Assembly: GCF_014645195.1 (NCBI RefSeq)
Contig: NZ_BMLK01000017.1
Coordinates: 42,630 to 106,629 of the forward strand
Reading direction: 5' to 3'
Length of the DNA: 64,000 bases
Source: Novosphingobium indicum
Lineage (GTDB): Bacteria; Pseudomonadota; Alphaproteobacteria; Sphingomonadales; Sphingomonadaceae
This document shows, piece after piece, positions 63,935 to 64,000 of the stretch. The position numbers and the translations under genes are program-made. Numbering within the stretch: position 1 is the stretch's first letter; each line of letters begins with the position of its first letter. The notes below the pieces were generated by a model, which did not search any database, was not told the DNA's origin, and saw nothing but the letters and a program-made list of their open reading frames with translations.

Positions 63935-64000
63935 GTGCGCCTCGTCCCGGATGATCCGGGAGGCGTATGTTGGAATGCAAAAGAGAAAGGAGGAATTGAA
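63935..64000 (+). other. Foreign sequence interrupting the IS; possible group II intron 5' end
   Basis: The IS sequence ends after tatg and is followed by GTGCG, the conserved 5' start of group II introns. A hairpin follows at once, with arms cgcct/aggcg (63938-63942, 63961-63965) and cccgga/tccggg (63946-63951, 63955-63960). Bacterial group II introns often insert into IS elements. Only 66 bases are visible, so an alternative mobile element end or an assembly join cannot be excluded. Confidence 0.4.

Overview
The window is high-GC bacterial chromosome of alphaproteobacterial, most likely sphingomonad (Novosphingobium-like) type. This is inferred from the gene families and their style: sphingomonad-type TonB-dependent receptors, a DUF2239 protein, a short-form ArgC, aspartokinase divergent from ubiG, wecB-wecC, and intergenic palindromes built on the core cctgagcttgtc. 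No rRNA, tRNA or CRISPR array was seen. The left edge cuts a DegP/HtrA protease and the right edge cuts a damaged IS3-family element.

Left part (1-29.9 kb): mostly housekeeping and metabolic genes. They are degP end, PBP1A, msrB, a dienelactone hydrolase, a small phosphatase-like protein, an SDR, a GGDEF protein, a nitronate monooxygenase-purU-glyoxalase set, katG, a CoA-transferase, a divergent GIY-YIG / DUF2239-SnoaL set sharing a repeat-rich promoter, a two-receiver diguanylate cyclase, aspartokinase and ubiG. A compact minus-strand unit follows (monooxygenase, ArsC-like, pnuC, NadR-like kinase). After it come aroC, an uncharacterised 350-aa protein, map, a lipoprotein, a leucyl aminopeptidase, an SH3 protein and argC.

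Middle (29.9-45.4 kb): glnB with a sigma-54-type promoter, then glnA; secreted proteins; a lysozyme; dcd; wecB-wecC for N-acetylmannosaminuronate; a Rieske oxygenase with a small partner; tldD; and a TetR regulator beside a TonB receptor.

Right (45.6-57.5 kb): a cobalamin locus organised around two back-to-back B12 riboswitches. The minus-strand riboswitch leads to a membrane protein, cobO and a cobB-type cobyrinate diamide synthase. The plus-strand one leads to a BtuB-like receptor, DUF1636, cobT, an alpha-ribazole phosphatase, cobS, a CobC/CobD aminotransferase, cbiB, cobQ and cobU. Every junction between these plus-strand genes overlaps. The genes cover uptake, adenosylation, amidation and nucleotide-loop assembly; no corrin-ring genes are present here. 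Next (57.5-62.9 kb) is an iron/siderophore unit: a strong Fur-like palindrome, a siderophore receptor, an esterase, two small membrane proteins and a PepSY protein.

The last 1.1 kb is mobile DNA: an AT-rich flank, an IS3-family element with several frameshifts, and at 63935 an abrupt switch to sequence beginning GTGCG with a hairpin, which may be the 5' end of a group II intron.
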